DNA of 64,000 bases from Theobroma cacao (GCF_000208745.1 NC_030850.1:32976599-33040598); one strand, 5' to 3'; numbered from the stretch's first letter, positions 9,593 to 23,859 are shown. Numbers and translations: made by a program. The notes: a model not told the origin generated them from the sequence alone.

Positions 9593-12500
9593 GTATAGGC
9601 TGGGAATCTTGTGATTTTGATATTAATGAATCTTTTTTAACAATAATTCAACCCATGTTGCTTTGCTCCCATATTTGTATTCAATATAATAATATATACC
9701 GTATGCTTTTATATATTCTTATATATCAAAATCTTTTTCCAACATCTACGGCTTTAATCTTCATTGCTACTTAGAGGTCTAGACCCTATCTTTTCCCACA
9801 GTGTCAAAGCATCATGGAAACATCAAAGAGATGATCATGCTCCTGCTACGTTAGGAACAAATGGGTTACCCGAAAATTGGCTTTGTTTCTGTAATGCTAT
9901 CCTTGGTCTCCTTGATGCTTAAGCTAGCGCATATACTCCCACGATGAGCTAATATATACATATTCTCCACTTCATTTTGAAGGGATGGATGCAACTCACT
10001 GATAAGGGCTTGGCTCAGATGGCAAACAGTGGTTTACTGTGCAAAACTGTGATACTGGGAGAGAATGAAAGGTTGAGCAGTAGCTTTCGAAGTGAATACT
10101 TCCCTTGTCATCTAAACAGTGGCCAAAGAACGTTTCAGAGCACTTCCTTTGTCATCTCAACTAGCAGCAAACACAAATTGAATAACTCGATTTGAGATGT
10201 ACACCACGCTTTTTAATCTTTGACCAGGAATCAACTTCTGCGAGATATACACTCACGTGATTTCAAGTTGAATATTTTTAACCAATGCAGCACAGTATAA
10301 TCTATGCTACGAACAAATTATGAAACAATGCAGCCATTAAATGAATCCCCCAACCCTCTCTCTCTCTCTCTTTGTTTTCTTTCCTTTTTGAGCTTTTCTT
10401 TTTACCCTCTCTTTTCTCTTGGCCAGGTATTGTATGAATGCTTGTGCGTTCATGGTGACACACACTTCATTAACTCCTTGTCTTACAGTAAGTAATTGAT
10501 GGACCAAAATTTGACTTTTTACATTTAGAAGAAATGGAACTGGAATTTGCATACACAGAATGATTTCTGTTAAAATTTTTTCTGCAAGTCCTGGATCAAT
10601 GTAATGCAAATATTATCCAATTAATCAAATTCATATAAGCTGTGTTTTCTTTTGGGTAGAAGATGCTACAAGTCTATTTGTTTGACTGCAATTCCACATA
10701 AAAAAGAGAAAAAAAAAAAGCCTAGCTACGCATTTCATGTTAAGAGAGAAAGACTCTGAGTCAAGCAGACATTACCGACTTCTACTCTTTTGCTTAATGT
10801 AGTGCAGCTGTGTCTCATGCATATTCAAGTATATGGTTTGCTACTGGTGCAATATTGTTAGGGAAGACTAAATAGCGGATGAATATACAAACCAATACTA
10901 TTTAAAGTTCATTAATATTTGGTAACTTGCCTAATCAAATGGAAGTTTGTTTGCTTTTATGATAATTTAATCTGAACAGATGGATATATAATTGATAGGA
11001 AGACAGACATGTATCTATAGATGTCTGTGCATAGATCCTAGATATTGCGACCATCACCATATGCCGCTGGTATTTTACATATGCTTTCTGTATAAAAAAT
11101 GTAACCTCTCACGGTCTTCAATGTCTCACACTAATGAAACAATTCATATATGAACCAAGATATCACCTTGGCCTCAACTATTGGCACACAGCCTTTGAAG
11201 TTTTATAATGTTTATATAACGAACGGCTGTTGTGTAGCATTCAGTTCTTATGAAAAGTAATGTACTGCAGTAGTATGCTTTAATAGTATTTATTTTAATT
11301 CACTGTTGCACTGCATGGCCACACACAAGAACAGATGATCACAACTTATATACTCCATATTTCATCATTGCACAATTCAGAAACCAATGCTTCCTTAAAT
11401 AAAAAAAAAATGTTGCGGTAATTAATTAGAATGCAAAGAAAGTATTATAATTGATAAAGCATATTACCACAGTTTTTGTTTCTGTTATTGTTAGTTTGGT
11501 ATGCTTTATATGCTTATCTGCATAAATCTATCCAATAGCTCTCTTTTTTTTTTTAATCTCTTAGTTTTCTTACATATTAGAGATTTTCTGTGGGATAGTA
11601 CTGATAGAACTGTATACACTTCCAGCATTCTATATCTATACCATCAACATGATCAATTCTATACATCCTTTTGAGATGCAGATGTCTTGATCCCATAAAT
11701 ATGGAATTGTGCAGTAACTAACTATTGCTAGCTCGAAGCATGAAATCAAGTGAATGCATGATCCAGAATAAGACATGTAGAAATTGGTCAAAATTATATA
11801 AAAAACCATGGAAGATATGCATTTGCTGCATAGACTTTCAAAAACCTGTCAAACTACACTTCAAGGCAAAGGCAAAGATTAGTTCTTCTAATAGTGACCA
11901 TAGTAACACTCACAGATGCCCTTAATTACACAGTGAAAGCAATATATAGAGATATATCAAAGTAGAAATGCATTTCTCTCCGCTGACTAGACATAGATGC
12001 CAGCAGGTTTTGTGTAATTTATTCACGAATGCAATTCAACTAACCAGGAAGGACAAGAATGAATTCACTGCATTTTAATGCTTTACTACTATTTTAGCCA
12101 ATTTGGAAGCCGTATTACTCAGTTACAGAAGTCAAAATAAATAATTGATTGAGAATGTTACAATAAATATTTTGAACTACCAATTACCCCTACAGCATGC
12201 ATACCAAGAAAATCAGATCTTCTTCAAGGGATACTAGTGGATTTGAATGCTTATAAATTGCTGATATAACCAACCTAAAAGTATGTATTAGTTGAATCAA
12301 ACATTATTTTAACCTTTTCATGTCATTTGAGAAGCTATATTTGATGACAAAGTACTGCTTCACTTATTTTTCCTAGTAACCTGTACTACCTGCTGTTGCA
12401 TATCAGTGTTTTCTCGTAATCCACAATATTTCTGGGGAATCATTTTGTTAAGTATATATAGTAAAAATGGAAACAAAACCAACAAGAACCTGTGTAAATA

Positions 12501-12995
12501 GTACTGTTTGTACATTGTAATTTAATCAATACGTAAAGACTCATTAGGCTGAATTAATGGTGCTTTAATTGAACTTAATTAAAACTTATCAGATGCACCG
12601 CTGACAATATTTGATGCAAATATATAAATTCAAAAACTATTCAACAAAGCAACGAGTTCTTACAAATATTGGGTGAAGTCAAGTCTTAATAGACCTATCA
12701 GTTGGGGAATCTGAACCTCTTTAGCATAAGAAACTTTTTTGTGCGTAGCAGTCCAGACAAGATCATGGCTGTAAAGAGAAGACACGAATTACCAAGAAGT
12801 AGTAAAGGGAAATCTAACTGGCAACAAATGAGAAGTGATGAATATGCAGGAAAATTTTTTCAAATTAGCAATAAGAATACAGATATTACCTTTTACAGTG
12901 CTGCTACTTTTCTGTGCATTACCTGCAAGCCTGCAGCTTAGTTGTTCAGCGGTAACAAGCCAAGAAAATATATATTAACCTAACATGGAGAAACG

Positions 12996-13019
12996 AGAGA
13001 GAGAGAGAGAGAGAGAGAG
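12996..13019. repeat. (GA)n microsatellite
   Basis: An uninterrupted run of about twelve GA units followed by a G-run, in the presumed downstream flank of the NGA gene. Confidence 0.95.
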
Positions 13020-13154
13020 GAGGGGGGGGTGAAGAAAGTTCTTTTTTTAAGACTATAAATCCATCAGCTACCATGCATAACAGCACAAGTAAATACTGAC
13101 AGGCAGGAGGGAGGGAGGGGGAGAGAGAATGTACAGATGATATGATAACCAGAG

Positions 13155-13157
<3 letters not shown>

Positions 13158-13196
<39 letters not shown>
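13158..13196. repeat. (TA)n microsatellite
   Basis: About nineteen uninterrupted TA units, roughly 360 bases beyond the NGA stop codon. Confidence 0.95.
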
Positions 13197-13199
<3 letters not shown>

Positions 13200-13558
13200 A
13201 AACAAACTGGGGAAAAGCCAGGATGCAGTTTGGAAAGGCCAGTGCCTAGTAATGGAAAATATGATTTAATAAACAAGTTGGGAATATGCTGATATATCTG
13301 TATATGTATTATACACAATTTTCAACTCCATATGTTGCACCTTCTTCTTTAGCTCTTCACAGATCCCAAACCTCAACTAACTAATGTACTAAAACAATAT
13401 TTAAAGAAATAAATAAAAAAAAGGAAAAAAAACTCAGAAGCTAAAACTTATCTTGAATAACTTTTAACCCTCTTTCTTAAATCCAGTGCCGCCTGTCGCA
13501 ATTTTGATGACAAAGGCAACAAGAAGAAAATGCAACCGGTTCACTGTATTTCTCCTCA

Positions 13559-14824
13559 TCATAGATCCAAATCAATGGACAAGGAAGATTTTCCTTTCTT
13601 TGAATATTCAGCTTCCATTCCGGACAGTGGGGTATTATTATTATTGGACAATCTTGATTGGAGAGAAGAGAAAGAGAAATGAGGAGAGTCATCTGAACCT
13701 ATTGTGTTTGTGCCATGAGGAAAAGTCGAGGAAGATTCATCTTGTGTAGGACACTCCATGTTCACACCAAACAACCTTAGCCTTTTAGCCGCAGTTTTAT
13801 TACCCTGAACAACTGGCACTGAATCAATCACCATTGGCTCTCCTCCTCCTTCTTGCACTGCCCCAATTTGATGATATTGATGATGATGATGTGACCCAGA
13901 TGATGACCTTAGGTGATACTGCGCCACATTGCCATAAGTAAATGCCTGATGATGTTGCTGCTGCTGCTGCTGCAATTGTAGTTGTTGTTGTTGTTGATGA
14001 TGATGATGATGATTATAAGGATAAATGCTGTAATTCAACCTATGCAAAGGTTCATAGTTTCGTGGCATGCACATGGGTTGAGGAGGCAGCGAGTAGAGTC
14101 TACCCCACCGGACAGACTGAGGAAAGTTAAACTGATTTTGGAGCTGAAAATGCGCAAGCGATGTTGGATCAGGTGCATTAGGCCTGCGCCTCCAATCAAT
14201 GAATAACCGGTCTTTTCCGGACTCCCCAACACCCCGTTGAAATGACACGATGTCACCTGCATCAAGCTTTTTTTCCTTGACAAAACGGCTCCACCCTTTG
14301 GTCATCACATAACTCTGGCTACTATTCCAATAGGAGTACCGGAACCGCCACGACTTGCCGTTCCGATCTTCGAAATTCAATAACAGCCCTTTTTCATTTG
14401 ATGAAGAGTCAAGAGGGAAGTACTTCTCGGCATGTTGCTTTGGTATAACGAGGCGGTTGAGCTTCCCTACATCGCTTGGTGTGACGACTTTATCAAACAT
14501 GTGTTCTTTCTCAATAGACCTACTACTATCACCACCTCTACAGCTTCCGATATTTGATTCTTCGTTATTGTTGCCAAGTGACAAGTCCATCAGCTCTAGT
14601 TTCTTGTCAAAATTGATAGCAGACTCTTGGGATTTATAATCTGCTTGAGAATCCAACGTTCTCAGCCACAGGTTTTGATGTTGCTGAGGAGCAATATCTT
14701 TGTACTTTGAAGAAGCAGAAGAAGAGGAAGAGGAAAATGGGAAGTTGCTCGTTTCTCTTATCACTTCCTCATCATCTTCCTCTTCGTTATTACAATAGCC
14801 TTTTTCTTCTAGCACAAAGTTCAT
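13559..14824 (-). CDS. NGA: NGATHA-type B3 domain transcription factor
   Basis: A single-exon coding sequence of 421 residues starts with [10 protein letters not shown] and stops with TGA at 13559. The B3 DNA-binding domain spans about residues 108-213: it opens with [18 protein letters not shown], continues through [17 protein letters not shown] and [17 protein letters not shown], and ends near RLFIDWRRR. Two C-terminal features fit the NGATHA/RAV side of the B3 family: the repression-type motif RLFGV (residues 350-354) and an EAR-like end, SIDLDL. A His/Gln-rich low-complexity stretch lies at about residues 271-293 and a second His run near 312. NGA proteins act in the nucleus and limit lateral organ growth and pattern the style and stigma. 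In Arabidopsis NGA3 lies between ARV1 and DCL1, as here. Which paralogue this is cannot be fixed, because Arabidopsis NGA1-3 arose by later duplication. Confidence 0.95.
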   Translation of the reverse strand: MNFVLEEKGYCNNEEEDDEEVIRETSNFPFSSSSSSASSKYKDIAPQQHQNLWLRTLDSQADYKSQESAINFDKKLELMDLSLGNNNEESNIGSCRGGDSSRSIEKEHMFDKVVTPSDVGKLNRLVIPKQHAEKYFPLDSSSNEKGLLLNFEDRNGKSWRFRYSYWNSSQSYVMTKGWSRFVKEKKLDAGDIVSFQRGVGESGKDRLFIDWRRRPNAPDPTSLAHFQLQNQFNFPQSVRWGRLYSLPPQPMCMPRNYEPLHRLNYSIYPYNHHHHHQQQQQLQLQQQQQQHHQAFTYGNVAQYHLRSSSGSHHHHQYHQIGAVQEGGGEPMVIDSVPVVQGNKTAAKRLRLFGVNMECPTQDESSSTFPHGTNTIGSDDSPHFSFSSLQSRLSNNNNTPLSGMEAEYSKKGKSSLSIDLDL

Positions 14825-15540
14825 TATGATGACCCACTTCCAAAAATTTTACCTTCTTTACCACACTAGATGATATGATTGGGATGAAAATCCACCATAA
14901 GATTGATGGCCAAAATGGGGGGAAAGGGTTACAAAGAGAGAGAAGAAAAGTGGGTCTACACTCTAGATAGCTGCTAAGACTCTTTAGTTTCTAAGAAGAA
15001 ATAAAACGAGAACAAGACCTGACCTGCAAATACTGGTTTCTTGGGAGTATGATTTTCTTTCTTCTAGATCTTTGAGGGCCGAGGGAAGCAAAAGGCAGGC
15101 GTCAGTACAAAAAACGACCGGGTCGGTGCCTTCTTCTTTCACCAAAAGAAAAAACACTGAAAACCCTAAACAAGACAAATTTAGGCCATGGAGGAATCAA
15201 CGGGAAATGGTTATTTCTCGTAGTTGACCTAGCATTTGGCTTAGAGAAAGCAAATGAAAAAGAAGAGGGAGAAGTGGAGGAGGGAATTAGGCTGGAACCC
15301 AGTTTTCCTCCCTCGAAGCTTCTTTCTGTGCCCAAGTTTAGGCTAATATTTGTTTTTTCCCTTTCTTTTTTGGTTCTTAAAGAGAGACCCATGTGAGAGA
15401 GAAAGAGGAATAGAGAGTGGAAGGTAAATACTCCTACGTAGGGGCCCATGAATGATCTGGTTCGACTCATGTGAGCTTGTCCTTTTCATTATTTTTGGTT
15501 TATCTCTATTATCTTCTCCGCTAAGACCCAAATGGCCAGT
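14825..15540 (-). promoter_or_regulatory. Upstream and probable leader region of NGA
   Basis: Pyrimidine-rich (minus strand) sequence upstream of the NGA ATG, probably 5' UTR and promoter. The nearest upstream ATG (14898) opens a frame of ten codons, MVDFHPNHII, stopping at 14866; it would be an upstream ORF if transcribed. Longer frames at 14984-15178 and 15102-15470 show no domain. No transcription start can be placed with confidence. Confidence 0.4.
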
Positions 15541-18500
15541 TGGTCTTTAACTCCTCAATCAGCTTTGTACTGATCAATATTTGCCCACAAAGTCATTTGC
15601 ATTATTATTACTATTATTACTGCTGCTCCTGTTTTGCTTACCATAACTTCTCTTTTCCTTTCTTTCTTTTGTCATAGGCCACAGCCAGGCCGGTTGAGTG
15701 AAAGAGAGAGATAGAGAGAGAGAGAGTGAGAGCATGTTTTAGTTAGGTTTCGAGTTTTGACTTTGGCGTCATTGATTGTGTGCTGGTCCTGCGAAAGGAG
15801 AAAAGTTGAGGAGATTGAAGCAGACCGACCTGCCTCTTCCTGCTCTCATCCTCCTCCAACTAGTGGGAAAACAAAAAAAAAAAACCAAAANATTCCTCTA
15901 TTATCATGCAATAAACCAAACTCCACCCCCCACATTAGTGCAGCTCAAGTTCATCAACCCTTTTTCAAGCTTCCTAACTTTCGACTTCCAACCCTGTCTC
16001 TCCAATGTCCGCAGCTTCTTTCCCAGTGAATCATACGGGATACAGCTAACTCTCCTTCTTAACCTTTATATATATATATATATATATATATATCTATATA
16101 TTTGAATAAAAAATTATATATTAATCATAAAGTCAAATGGTGAAAGATTTTATTCATTCATAATTACTAATATTTTATTGAATAATCAATTTTTTAAATT
16201 ATTTTATAAGTATATATACATGTATGTATAAACTTCGCTTGCATACATTAGTGAACCTTTATTTTTTGAACTGTCTCCAATTAAGATGACAAGTGAACTT
16301 TTTTTTTTAAATAAAAAAAATTGGATCGTATTGCAACTTGCTAATATGACTATACTCATGTAAGGCTAATAAATTGTTGAATATTAATATATAAATTATA
16401 TAAAAGCTCAAATTATAGATAAGGGATAAATGTACGTAGATAACTAGATGAGATATTTAAAAGGATAATAAATAAAAATAAACTCAAAGACAAAACGTAA
16501 TTTAATTTGAGCTATAAATACACACCATTTTAAATTCTTTTTTTTTTCTTTTTGGTTCAGAAAAAGAAAAATTTTAAGAATTAAGGACAACCAAAAGTTA
16601 TGAAAATTATGAGTTAATTAGCAAATAATTACTGTACTGTTGCTTGATGAGTAGGGAAAAGTACATTAATTTGAGAAAAATAAAACACGGTACTTAATTA
16701 GGGACGTAATTTACTCTCTAATCAAGCCCCTGTTTCCTTCTGTTGTCGTGGTTTTGAGTATGAAGAAATAAATGGGGCTCATTTATCAATGTCAAAAATT
16801 GTGGGTAGTTATACGACAAAATATTCTTTCCCCGTGTCTGGTAATTGAGGACCTTTGGAATTTTAGGAAACGTGGGGGATCTACCAAGTCTTTTCAACTC
16901 TTCACTTAATTGCCAACTCAGTTTACTTACTTTCTTCCTCCTTTTTGGTAAGTCCATGGATACAAAGCTGGTAGAATGCTTTTCATAATTTGTTGTTACT
17001 ATATATCTATCTATTATATTATATTTTTTTATAAAGTTTTTACTTAAAATGTCGTTGCCTCATAAAGCTCAGCTTACCACTTGACACTGCATTAAATGGT
17101 AAACTACCTAATTCTTCACATAAAAACAAAAACATTCATTTAGGCTTCAAAATCTTATGTTTTCATTAATCTTAGAGAATTCAACCCACATATATAGAGG
17201 TACATATAGGTTCCTTCTCATGAATTTGATTCTCAAGTTCTCTTGATTGTTGTTTTTAGATTACTTTGTTTAATTAGAAGTTGGAACTTTTGACAAATTT
17301 ATTTGATTTATTTGACAAATTTTCTCTTAGACTTGACTCAAGTCGTAACTAGTAACTAGTAAAGGGTGCGTTGGGACTTGGGTAAACATATTCTATTTGA
17401 GTTTTAGTATTTTTATTTTTTCGATGAAGTTACACATAACATATAATAATTATAATTATAATCAAATATTATATTTAATATAAAAAACTATAAATTGGAT
17501 CGTATTTACATATGATGAAATTTTTAAAATTGTTTTTTTATTATTGAAGCAATACCTCATCGGTATCGTTAGTCATCTTATTATTTATGCAAAAGAAAAT
17601 AATTAATTTTACACAATAGTAATTTGTTAGTTAAGAGGAATTTTTTAATTTTTATAATTTGGAATTTCAAGAATCAGCTTTAAATAATGAAAAAAAATGA
17701 AATTCTAAAAGAAAGAGTAATTAAAAATCTTCTGCTCACATGATTTTTTTTTTATCGAAGAAAGGGGATTTGAATTTTATTTTTTAAGTAATGAGATGAT
17801 GTATTAACCAATGAATCAAATGCTCGGATGTGTCTACTCACACGATCTTGACACTCTTATTTTCCATAAATTCTTCAGAGCAATGGTTATTTTATTTCAG
17901 TACTGTATGTAGAGTGGGGGGAAAGAGGGATCAAAAAGGGCAGCCAACCTATGGGATAAACATAGAACCAAAGAATTACTATAGATATTTGTGTTAGATG
18001 GTTCTACAATGAATTAGGCTTTAATCTTATACGTACACTGAAATTTTGCTTTCTGCAAACATAGCTAGCTGATTCATGTGGTCCAATTAGATCTTCCACT
18101 TTATGCGTTGGACAAAACCCTCCACGAAACTCTCTTTCAATAATCAAGCTCGGGTTCATTACCAGAATTATTGATATATAAAACACAGCTTAATTACCTC
18201 CCTCTCCTAGTAATTAACCATGTCTGTCATCTACGGCAACATCATCCTCATCGTCGACGACACCGACACCAACAAGTTTTAAGGTTAATGAGTATCTCTG
18301 AAACTGACAATTGTAATTTATTATGTCAATACCATTTATGAGTGATCAGATAATTAGGTTGTCGGACCAAACAACGTTTTCCTAATTCTATGTATTTCTA
18401 TAAAAAAAAAAAACAAACCCAGATAGTACAAGATTGTATTTTCAATACGCAAACATAGATATTTGTTAATGTATGCATGGACTATAAGACAGTATACTGC

Positions 18501-21500
18501 CGTATGAAACAGATAATGAGGTTGACGCGTGAAGAAGTCCCCCACCTTTTTTTTCTTTTTTTAACTTGTTTCGGGTTTACACAGAGAATTAATTTGCTTT
18601 GTTTGCGTTTGTTGAATGTGCTGCCCGCCTGCCCCAGTCATTGACTTGGGGAATTTGCATGCCAAATTTTTCACTCTTGCAATTAGTGTCCCCTAAAATC
18701 AGTAGCCCCACTTTGGCTGGACCATTTGGACAACTATCATTTTTAAATTAGAAGTAACAGTATTTATATCTTCAGAAATGCAAATTGAATGATTTCTAGG
18801 TAGTATAAATGTATATATGATACAGGGTTTAGATGTATAATACTATATTATTAGTAAATTTATGTAAAGTTATGACACCAACTAGCTAGTTTTGATGGTG
18901 TGGGGTAGGACAGTACCCAAAATAAAGCATTGGGTAGAAATGAATTTTGAGTAATAACAAAAGGGTAATTAAGATGCGATTGAAATAGTTTTAGCCAAAA
19001 AAATGTATTGCAAATCCAATAAATAATGGTTAATAAGTTGGTCATTCTTTAGCGAATGTTTTCATAAACTGTTTAAGCTTTCAATTAATATACATGAAGT
19101 AATACCTAGTGCATTTAATTCTGAACCAAGACTTAAAAATATTGAAATCAATGTTTTGCTCAAGTTTACACTAAGAATAGCCCTAATTCTTTTCTATAAT
19201 TTTGGTAGTACAAATCTTTTCCTCTTTCTAAAAGAAGGCAAAAAGAAACACAAAAATACAAGAATGCAGAAGTGCAGAAATCAAAATGGCACTGTGGTTA
19301 AGATTCAGCCACATGATTTAACAGATGCAAGGGTTTTTTTTTTTTAATTTAATTTGAAGTGTACCAAAGCAGGCAATCTCCGGCTGGAACTGCAAAAGCA
19401 AACAAAGCAAAGTACTGTTCCTTTACTCTCTTTTCTTTTTCGTGATCTATAGCTGAAAACAGGTGTAAGAGTACAGTGCATTGAACGGCCTTAGGAAAAA
19501 ACAGGCTCATCAGCTACCCCCCTTTGTTATGTAATTATGGTTATACGCAAACAGGTCGTAAGTAACGTTTACCGAGAATTTACGAGGAAATCTCATGAGT
19601 TAACATCAAAGCTCAGAGAGGAAAGGAAGGGAGAGGGTAGGAGAAGGATGGGCTCTCACTGCTAAGCCTGCCCCTTAAAGTTAAAAGACTTAAAGCAAAA
19701 GCCTACTTCCAAACCCTATTGGGGACCTCTCACTCTCTCTCCCTCGTCTTTCTCTCTTTCATCATTTATTCAGATGAAAGGTCCTCATGCTCCACCATTT
19801 ATATATAGTTTTTTTTTTCAATACTATTTAATTTACAGTCATAAATTAATGTAGTGGTACTGATTTATTTCTTTATTACTGTCTGGTGCAATTGTATTTA
19901 GAGTTGCAACTGTTGGGTTACAGTTTATATGCATATAGGGTCGAGCTCACAGGACAGAGGGTCAGGACCACACTCTCTCATATCATAGGGCACCCCCCAC
20001 CCCCATCCCCCACCCTGCGCTCTTCTTCCCCCCCCCCAAACCAGACTCTCACACAAATACACTATGATCCAGTTGGCGGTTATCTTGTTTCATAATTCTG
20101 GTGCTGGCATTTTGTCCCCTTTCCCTCTCTCTCTCTCTCGCTCTCTCTCTTCTTCAGAGATGTCTTCCCTTACCCTGTCCAGTGACCATCATATTCTCGT
20201 CACTTCTTTTAGTTCAACAACTCACACACACCCCCCCCCCCCCCCCCCCCCCCCCCCNNNNNNNNNNNNNNNNNNNNNNNNNNNNCCCCCCCCCCCCCCT
20301 CCCCTATTCACTGCCATAATGTGGGATTTGGAGTAGCTCAGTTTTTTTTTATGCAATAAAAAGTAAATATATATATATATACAGTGGCTAGCTAGCTATC
20401 TTCATTAACCCACTAATATACTGTTTAAGTACTTTATAACTTTTATTTTCAACAAAAATAATTTGAAAAGATTGTGAGTTGAAATTGAGATTGCATTAAA
20501 CATTATTTTTTTAAAAAAAAGTTTTGTGAGTTCTAGTCTTAATTAGTATGTAGAAAGAATACATATATATATATATAGATATTAAAAAAACAATGATCAT
20601 GTTTAGCTCATTAAGGGACATTCTGAATTTTATGTCGTGGTTTGAAGAATCTTATGATACTAGTGTATTGAAGGTTTATGATTATGCATCTGATTTGGAT
20701 CCACTTGGAAAGAAACGGTAAAAATTAATGAGGAAACTAGGGGTTTTGTTTTTTGGCTTATGATGTTTGGTGAGAGACAGATCCCCTCTTTCATTGGTCT
20801 CTTTTTCTCTCCCATTAAAATTTTATCCACAAACAAGGTTGTATTCATAGTTTATTAAACCAAAAAGGCAGCATAGAGAGATGGGTCTCCATCAACTAGT
20901 GGCACCCCATTCTCATGAGGATGTATGAGGATAATTGCAACAACTGTCATGCCCCGGAGTCTAGGACTAAAGTAAGCTAAGATTGCTGCACTCAAGATTT
21001 CATATGAGGCTAGCTATGGTTCTAGTTGAGATGATGAGATTAACCTAATGATATTGCAAATACAAGAGTCTCAAACAGCGTGGGCCCAGATGTAAGGGGA
21101 GAGGGGTGCACACAAAATACAAATCAACCAGGTAGCTGAAAAAGGAACTTGAAATGTAGCGAGGATACCCAAATAATTCCTTTTGAAAAAAGAAAAAACA
21201 TACATGGGCACAGTACCGGGGTGCTGCATGCTTTGGCTTGCAGTAGCTATAGAGCACAGTAGCAGCAGCAGCTGCAGCTGCTGCGGCAGTATATATGTGT
21301 ATAAGTAAGAGATATAATAATAATAATTATTATAATTATAATTAAAGTTAGCACACCACCACCTCCTATTCCTCTTCTATAACCTCACAGTACTAGTAGT
21401 CTACTGGCCCACCCTGCCCTCTGAAAACCGTTGAGCCTTGCTGTTTGGTCGCTTTCCCTTTTTTTCATTACACACCCATCTAGCCCATTAGCTACCTATA

Positions 21501-22500
21501 GCTCTCGCTCATTTATTCATGTTTTGTGGTGCCAAAACTGCACAAATAATTTTCTTTCTCCCTTTCATGCACCTTTTCCTCTTCATAATGTTTGATTTTT
21601 GCATGCAAAATTTAAGTGTAGGTAGGATCTTCCCCGCTGCCAGGCTGTAACCAAAAATTCGGTCGAGCTTTTTGAGTTTGTTGGAAGTCATTACATGTCA
21701 CTTAATTGAGGATAAAAGCCCTCCCCGCCCCTACTGGACAAAAGCCGTGTTCAAACATTATTAAACTCTTCAGCTCAAGGGAGCTACAGATACATACTTC
21801 TATCTGCTTATTCTTAAGCTTGTCTTAATTTCTTATCCATATCATTTTTCCTTCCTTTAGGTCGGCCTTAATATTCTTGAAAACTGAAAAACCCTGTGAT
21901 TAGTAGAATTCTTCTCTCTCGTGCTTGTAAAACAAAACTTATTAGACTATAATTTTTGTATAGTAATTATAAGAAATGAAATAAGTATGTCACAAACAGA
22001 TTTTTTCAGCCGGATGAACTCTAAAATGGATTACTTATTTTTAATGTATTATATTAACAAGCATTCTTCATCAACTGAGATTCCTTTGTCCTCCTATCTC
22101 CGTGTATTTATTGCCCAGATCATTTGCCTTTAGTTCGTCCGCTGTTTTCTGTGAAAACCAACAACTTAAAAAGTAGATGCATATAAGGCCTAGCTCGGCA
22201 ATAAGTATTGGTCCAATAACCTTTTTAAGTCTATAAAATCACTTATTTTGATAAAAAAAAAAAACTTAAAAATTAAATTGTTAATAGCAAATGACTTGAA
22301 ATGTTTGTATGGATTTTTTGTTAATATCATAATAATCTCCATCAACTTCAGACGTTCTCTATACAAATAAGAGGTGGACCGTGATGTAGTGACGGTCACC
22401 ACACCTTAGTTTTTAATTTTTTATTGTTATATGTATAAAATTTGAAACATATGAATCTATAATCGTATGATTACCTTTTATCCGCTCCTTATATAAAATC
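15541..22500. other. Long AT-rich intergenic region, no gene recognised
   Basis: No coding domain on either strand. Contents noted are a (TA)n run at 16067-16093, one undetermined base at 15891, a CT-rich tract near 20124-20150, a C-run with an assembly gap at 20231-20299, and a near-palindromic CAG/CTG tract at 21260-21284 followed by AT palindromes at 21313-21342. A TATA-like box (TTTATATATAG, about 19798) precedes pyrimidine-rich DNA and could mark a non-coding transcript, but nothing else supports it. Confidence 0.45.
20231..20299. repeat. Poly(C) tract containing an assembly gap
   Basis: A run of C broken by 28 undetermined bases (20258-20285) and continuing as C. Long C homopolymers are prone to sequencing and assembly error, so the length is unreliable. 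Confidence 0.9.
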
Positions 22501-22539
22501 TTGAGTCTACCACTAGAGGTGGAGAGTCTTCAAGAACTC

Positions 22540-23165
22540 CTAGCAACTCTCCAAGGAGTTTTTCTTGATAACAATAAGGAGGATCTTTAACTTTGGGAAT
22601 CAGATAATAAGGGACAATTATCCGTTAATAAAGCAATCCACCCACTCGAGGTGAATTTACAGCAAGGCAAGGGTGCCATTTGGTCTTCCTCCATTTGGAA
22701 GTTTATGAGCCCTTTTAAAATCTAATGTTTTCTATGGCTAATGGTATTATAGAGCATCCTAACACAAAAAATTCTTTAAGTTTAGGGGCATTTCTTTCGA
22801 TCAAGAGAATCTATTGTGTGTTTTGTGCGACGCTACAAAGGAAGATATGCCATCACATACAATTGCAATGCAATTTCTCTTGGGAAGAATGGTAATGTGT
22901 TTTTGAATGGTGCCGATAGGTGATGCCAAAGTTTTTTTTTGTCAATTATTATGCTTTGCAAAGACTTTGTACCTAAAGGTCCTTTTCATAAGAGATAGAT
23001 GCCATTGGTAAATGCCACATTTTGGTCCATATGACTAGCAAGAAACGATAAGGTCTTTAATTTCAAGAAATGGGAAGGACGAAGTTGCTTTCATGATAAC
23101 AAGGTGAACCAAATTACGGATCAATTTCACGCTTCGATTTCAGAAATATGATTGGTGCAAAGGCC
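22540..23165 (+). mobile_element. Decayed LINE remnant (zf-RVT zinc-binding region and downstream)
   Basis: With frame changes and stops, the plus strand still reads like the end of a plant non-LTR reverse transcriptase. Fragments such as WKFMSPFK then CFLWLM are followed by YCVFCATLQRK and CNFSWEEW, which fit the CxxC...H...C...W pattern of the zf-RVT domain. Farther on WSI-LARNDKVFNF (with one stop) resembles the usual region after it. It is non-functional. No full-length reverse transcriptase or endonuclease remains here. Confidence 0.7.
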
Positions 23166-23644
23166 TATACAGGGATGACCCACTAGATCCAATCAAGCTT
23201 TAACTCGGCTCATTCATAATGATCATTGATCAAAATATGAGAGACGCATTTCAACATATATAAATATATAATGAACCAAAACATTTTGTGAACAACATTC
23301 ACCATCTTCAAAACAATTTGCAATGATTGTACATAATTAATTCTATAATTCGTGAGTACATAACATAATTAACAACTCTTGCCTTACATTGACCAAACAT
23401 AAAGATTGCCAATATTTGCAAACCAACTATATCAAAAGACTTGACCAACGAAGTAACATGGGAGGGTAACCATAATCAACCAAGAGCCTCAATGATCACT
23501 TACCAAAAGTGATGAGGGGACGACTCTCCAAAAATCTACTAATCTGAAAACAAAATAGAATTTAGATGTAATGAGATATAAAATCTCAATGAGCAAAAGC
23601 AAGAAGGGGAATAAACTAAACAGAAAAGTGTTTTGTAAACCCAA

Positions 23645-23766
23645 TTTATCAAATGTGCACAGTTGCTCCAACCAAATGCTCAATTTAACTTTAAATTCAC
23701 ATCCTTTATCAAATATGCATAGTTGCTCCAACCAAATGCTCAATTTAACTTTACATTCATATCCTT
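23645..23766. repeat. Direct tandem duplication, 60 bp period, two copies
   Basis: Two adjacent copies share TTATCAAAT...GCA(C/T)AGTTGCTCC and the following AACCAAATGCTCAATTTAAC with a few substitutions. Nothing suggests a coding role. Confidence 0.85.
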
Positions 23767-23859
23767 TAGATACCAAATCCTCTTAGGTGTTTAGAGAGAT
23801 ATACCATTCATAAACAAATCCAAAACCACTTAAATAGGGTTAAAATGTCAAATCTACAA

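Larger units (their letters stand above)
9593..13558. other. Intergenic DNA downstream of NGA, no gene recognised
   Basis: AT-rich DNA with scattered short frames (up to 90 codons) and no recognised domain. It holds a C/T microsatellite near 10362, a small palindrome (ACAGACAT ... ATGTCTGT) at 11003-11028, a (GA)n run at 12996-13019 and a (TA)n run at 13158-13196. The last part, nearest 13558, should be the 3' UTR of the NGA gene. No tRNA, miRNA precursor or transposon protein was recognised. Confidence 0.5.

Noticed and set aside
13942..14206. Plus-strand frames with poly-Ala/Val/Asp and poly-Leu/Met runs
   Set aside because: They are antisense shadows of the His/Gln repeat tract of the NGA coding sequence.
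16718..16957. 79-codon minus-strand frame (MDLPKRRKKVSKLSW...)
   Set aside because: Basic N-terminus but no domain, no splice context and no homologue that I recognise.
20064..20336. Pro-rich frame across the C-run and gap
   Set aside because: It is translated homopolymer and undetermined bases, not a gene.
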